Shown: positions 7,741 to 10,278 of the stretch, piece by piece | Layout of the letters: the number at the start of each line of letters is the position of its first letter | Numbering within the stretch: the first letter of the stretch is position 1 | Source of the DNA: Pleurotus ostreatus/Saccharomyces cerevisiae fusant | Taxonomy: Eukaryota > Opisthokonta | Direction: 5' to 3' | Assembly: GCA_024196135.1 (NCBI GenBank) | Contig: JAMQCK010001263.1 | Location: 1 to 10,278 of the forward strand | DNA: 10,278 nucleotides | Notes under the pieces: model-generated | Database searches by the model: none | What the model was told of the DNA's origin: nothing | Seen by the model: the letters and a program-made list of their open reading frames with translations, nothing else | Position numbers and translations under genes: made by a program

Positions 7741-9312
7741 TCAACAGCCCCCACGCGACCGTCCGGGCGCCGCAGCGGGAATCTTCATTCCCGCCCGCTG
7801 GAGCCGGGCGAACCAGCTGCCCTCAGCGACCGTCGCGCCCCAGAAGCGGCGCTGCATCCAGGCGGCGGAGGAGCCTAAGTGAGTGTCAGTACAGGTTCTC
7901 ATAAGGACGAACGAAGATTGAGTGCAGGAAAGATGGTGAGAGGTGAGAGCAGTTACAGCTGTTTGCATAAATGATGGCCGATCCGCGCGTTCGAAAAAAC
8001 ATTGAACTTAAATCGAAAATTTGAGCCTTTCTTCCAAAGTGCCACCAGTTACAGTCAATCATTCCCAACGATGCCAAATTACTCTACTTTGCACAGAGGA
8101 CGAGCGTAGAGAAGGGAAATTCGAGCCTGGACACGGCGCGCTCATGCGGCTGGCGACTTCCGGAGCGTCGGGCCGTATTTTTCTTTTATGTTCAATGTTT
8201 TTGGCCGACGTGCGGATCAGCCATCATTTATGCAAACAGCTGTAAGAGGTGAGAGCAGTTAAGAGGTGAGAGTAGTTAAAAAGGTGAGACCATTTGAAAG
8301 GTGAGAGCACCAAAGAGGTGCTCTGCACGGATGAACTCACCCTTTACTGGCCCCGCGGGTCCGAAGCCGAGCATGCCCAGCAGGCGGCTCAGGATCCAGC
8401 CCTCGGGGATGATTACGGCGGCAGCGGTGAAGATCACGGCATCGAAGAGCATAGGGTGCTGTTCGTGTAGGTCGCCTGCGTCAACGTATCGTTAGCGGCC
8501 ATTCTAGTCAGCGCTTGACTGCCCGTCTACGAGAGTGGCACACGAAACGAGGAGGTAATGGTTGGGTACCACTCACCAGTTATCGCCACCATCCGCACCA
8601 GCCCCCTCTCCATCCGTTCGAGCGCGTTGTGCGCCTTCTCCTCATCTACGCCGCGCTTCACGAGCACCTCCTCCACCGCCTTTACCGCACGACCGACCAC
8701 GTTCTCCGCCAGCGCCAGACGCTCCTCATGGCTCGGCGCGCTGCTGGGCGGCGGGAACTCCGTCTTCACTTGCTCCAAAATCGTCTGGAGGGCCTTCCCA
8801 ATCTCTTCCTCCGCGTCCTCGAGGTTGTTGGGTACCAGATCGGTTGTGGGCCGCAGCTGCGCCGCATCGTCGACCGCGCTCCGCACGAGGCCGACAAAGT
8901 CCTCGATGGAGGCGCGCGCGTCGGGGAAGCGCTGTTGCATGTTCGAGAGGTCCTTGAAGGCGACTTCGACGGCCTGACGTGCATGATCATAAAGTTCGCG
9001 CCAGTAGTCGCGAGACAACGTGTTGCGGTCTGGGAGGATGATCAGGATGTGTGAAACGGGCGTATGGGCGAGAGGCGATGCGCGTACCCTGGACGTCGGC
9101 TGCAATGATCACAGCCTCGTTAGATCTTCCTCGATTATGAGGATAGAGGACTCACTCCACCAGTTCTGGATGGTGTAAAAATGGGGCGTGAGGCCTGTGA
9201 ACGGTACATGCACAGGGAGCTGAATGGCCGTCGCGGGTTGGGGGCCATGCCCTAGGAGGGGCACGAGCCCACACAGCAAAAGAGGCACAGAGAAAAAGCC
9301 GGAGATCCTCAT
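7741..9312 (-). CDS. IFI6/ISG12-like (interferon-induced 6-16 family) secretory-pathway protein
   Basis: Five exons: 9312-9156, 9099-9088 (12 nt), 9029-8577, 8475-8341, 7874-7741; 296 residues. ATG 9312 (GCGACCATGAGG, A at -3) starts a signal peptide (MRISGFFSVPLLLCGLVPLL, cleavage near residue 29). Exon 3 encodes a charged, mostly helical middle region (about residues 58-207) without a recognised domain. Exons 4-5 encode the conserved module: a hydrophobic helix FDAVIFTAAAVIIPEGW, then LGFGPAGPVKGSSAAW and GATVAEGSWFARLQRAGM, matching the ISG12 pattern 'GF-x-x-x-G-x-x-x-GS-x-AAW ... G-x-x-x-x-GS-x-x-A-x-LQS-x-G'. Intron 4 falls inside Gly253 of that motif. In animals these proteins sit in mitochondrial or ER membranes and affect apoptosis and antiviral responses; fungal members are numerous but their role is unknown. 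Intron 4 (8340-7875, 466 bp) is enlarged by a MITE and a 17-bp repeat; the other introns are 56-101 bp. A truncated paralogue lies at 3734-4186. Confidence 0.8.
7939..8312. repeat. 17-bp tandem repeat, interrupted by a MITE
   Basis: Unit AGAGGTGAGAGCAGTTA. Copies: 7939-7955; then, after the 287-bp element and a duplicated TA, 8245-8261 (identical), 8262-8278 (one change), 8279-8295 and 8296-8312 (degenerate), with a further faint copy to 8329. All lie in intron 4 of the IFI6-like gene. On the gene's sense strand each unit reads TAACTGCTCTCACCTCT, i.e. a TTAAC step followed by a pyrimidine-rich stretch, reminiscent of branch-site and polypyrimidine sequence; whether that matters for splicing is speculation. 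Confidence 0.85.
7956..8242. mobile_element. 287-bp MITE with TA target site duplication
   Basis: Non-autonomous DNA transposon in intron 4 of the IFI6-like gene. The ends are inverted copies beginning CAGCTGTTTGCATAAATGAT: 23 bp match exactly, and similarity continues imperfectly for about 60 bp (through GATCCGC and AACATTGAAC). Both ends are flanked by TA (7954-7955 and 8243-8244). Deleting the element and one TA restores an uninterrupted 17-bp tandem repeat, which fixes the boundaries independently. It has no coding capacity. TA duplication and size fit a Tc1/mariner-type MITE, but the family was not matched to any database. Confidence 0.9.
9088..9099 (-). other. 12-nt micro-exon (exon 2) of the IFI6-like gene
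   Basis: CCGACGTCCAGG lies between an ATTGCAG acceptor and a GTACGC donor and encodes the end of Thr53, Asp-Val-Gln, and the first base of Asp57. Its length is a multiple of three, so skipping it would keep the frame. The pseudogene at 3734-4186 has a 12-nt exon in the same place and phase. Confidence 0.7.
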
Positions 9313-9356
9313 GGTCGCGGCTGCGGGTGAGAGTGAGGAGGAAGGCAATAGACCAT
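9309..9356 (-). promoter_or_regulatory. Upstream ORF (15 codons) ending on the main start codon
   Basis: An ATG at 9356-9354 opens a 15-codon frame (MVYCLPPHSHPQPRP) whose TGA (9311-9309) overlaps the ATG of the IFI6-like gene as ATGA. If the transcript begins upstream of 9356, this uORF could lower translation of the main ORF or allow termination-reinitiation. The transcription start is unknown, so this is a possibility only. Confidence 0.4.
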
Positions 9357-9609
9357 ATCTGAAGCGGCGGAAACAAGCAGTTCGGAGTTTTCAAACTTCG
9401 TTGGTTAGAAACAAGCTGTGGGTGTTCAGAAACTCGGCGAGCGGGCGTTCACACGGTGACGTCGGGGATCCCTGGGCGCAGACAGGCGCTGCTGCCCGCC
9501 AACCCAGGGCTCCAACGCCAGTTCCAAAGTCTTTACGAACGTCGCTGGTCGAGTTTCCAAACACCGTGGAGTGTTTTCTGTTTTGAGTTTTGCCGCCTCA
9601 GATATGGTC
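9351..9609. mobile_element. Possible second MITE: 259-bp segment bounded by inverted repeats
   Basis: The segment begins GACCATATCTGAAGCGGC and ends with the inverted copy GCCGCCTCAGATATGGTC; about 20 of 24 end positions pair. Both sides carry TA (9349-9350 and 9610-9611), as in a TA target duplication. The interior shows no coding sequence. Unlike the element at 7956-8242 the symmetry decays quickly inside, and the ends are unrelated to it. It lies directly upstream of the IFI6-like gene. Alternatively it is a chance or regulatory inverted repeat. Confidence 0.45.
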
Positions 9610-9611
9610 TA

Positions 9612-9981
9612 ATTAGGTATTTATGCCGGCATACAGGCACCTTAAAAGCGCAGATCCTAGTATCCCACGGGGTGAATAGGCGCTGGTGAACACGCGCATC
9701 GGCAGCAAAAATATATTGCTTGTTTGGTTTGAGAAAGTCAAGGATGCATAGGTAGAGCTGGCCGTAACACTTGAAGACCTTGTAGCGCCTCGACCTCCGC
9801 GCCACCAAGTCGAACATGACAGCCAAGAGCAGAATACGGAGGTATCGCTGGTATCGGCGACCGGATATGGAGCACCGTCCGTACAAAAAATAGCCGCGGT
9901 GGCGCAGCCGCGTTTCGAGAAGCGCGTTTTCTCGTATCGAAGTTCTGAGGGTCGGGACACATATCCAGGGTATATATACAT
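9612..9981. other. Unassigned region upstream of the IFI6-like gene
   Basis: All three minus-strand frames are partly open here (for example 9886-9533 and 9981-9613), so none stands out as coding, and none shows a motif I recognise. A TATATATA run lies at about 9969-9976 on the plus strand. Parts may be promoter of the IFI6-like gene or of the possible gene at the right edge. Confidence 0.35.
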
Positions 9982-10278
9982 ATGCTACGGCTCATGCAAA
10001 GGCAGGAGAGGGATGGAGGAGGGCAGAAACGCCGTTCGAAGACGCTCGGCATATGCCGGCAAGCTCTCCGGCGCTACCTCGGGCCTCGCTCCGAAGCCCC
10101 GGTCGCGTTTCCCGATTTCTTCATCGCTTTGGGAGGGTATACAGACACCCTAGATATGTTCCTCCATCTACACTGACTCCAGGACATCTTCACGCGCTTC
10201 ACATTTGAGTGTACAAGGCCCAACGACTCGAGGCCGACTTGGATCAAAATGAAGGAATATAGCCTACCCGCCACCAAG
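9982..10278 (+). CDS. Possible 5' part of an unidentified gene running off the right edge
   Basis: Weak call. From 10183 a plus-strand frame is open to the window end and reads like protein (DIFTRFTFECTRPND, then TWIKMKEYSLPATK), preceded by a CTGACTCCAG acceptor-like site. Upstream, an ATG at 9982 opens a frame containing FPDFFIALGG, and a second ATG at 10051 opens another whose possible GTATAC donor near 10138 has the matching phase. A TATATATA run lies just before 9982. The minus strand is also open over 10074-10277, so the coding strand is not settled. No family recognised. Confidence 0.25.

Noticed and set aside
4060..9198. 16-bp exact inverted match (CACAGGCCTCACGCCC at about 4061-4076 versus GGGCGTGAGGCCTGTG at about 9183-9198) in the two exon 1 copies
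   Set aside because: The orientation is opposite to that of the paralogous exons, so it is not part of the duplication; the core is palindromic and chance is likely.
1..10278. CRISPR array, tRNA/rRNA genes, retrotransposon LTRs, bacterial-type defence island
   Set aside because: No regularly spaced repeats other than the intronic 17-bp array, no tRNA-like arms, no reverse transcriptase or integrase motifs, and the genes are intron-rich fungal types.

Overview
The window looks like nuclear DNA of a basidiomycete fungus, probably an agaricomycete. It is GC-moderate and its genes are split by many 43-101 bp GT-AG introns with CTGA/CTAA-like branch sites. Bacterial features (Shine-Dalgarno sites, operons) are absent. 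The protein types, a BTB/POZ protein, an HMG-box protein, a ThDP enzyme and IFI6/ISG12-like proteins, also fit. All recognisable genes lie on the minus strand and all must be assembled from several exons, so no single open frame shows a complete protein except in pieces.

Layout from left to right. 1-985 has no gene I can identify. 986-2055 (minus) is a two-exon BTB/POZ-domain gene. 2310-3267 (minus) is a three-exon gene whose first two exons join into an HMG-box. 3268-3733 is unassigned, with one weak plus-strand ORF. 3734-4186 (minus) is a decayed 5' copy of the IFI6-like gene further right. 4486-6571 (minus) is a six-exon, roughly 607-residue ThDP-dependent enzyme of the acetolactate synthase/benzoylformate decarboxylase superfamily, with one questionable junction near 5908-5977. 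6572-7740 is mostly intergenic. 7741-9312 (minus) is a five-exon, 296-residue secretory/membrane protein ending in an interferon-induced 6-16 (ISG12/IFI27-like) domain. 9313-10278 holds an inverted-repeat-bounded segment just upstream of that gene, unassigned sequence, and possibly the start of another gene running off the right edge.

Three things stand out. First, a 287-bp MITE with imperfect terminal inverted repeats of about 60 bp and a TA target duplication sits in the last intron of the IFI6-like gene. It splits a 17-bp tandem repeat, and removing the element with one TA restores the 17-bp period exactly. Second, the IFI6-like gene and its pseudogene, which flank the ThDP gene, share the same exon structure down to a 12-nt micro-exon. 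This supports both the duplication and the micro-exon. Third, a second inverted-repeat pair (9351-9609) abuts the start of the IFI6-like gene and supplies the ATG of a 15-codon upstream ORF that ends on the main start codon.

No evidence of a multi-gene defence system, CRISPR array, tRNA or rRNA was seen. The gene models rest on reading splice sites and family resemblance by eye; no database search was run.
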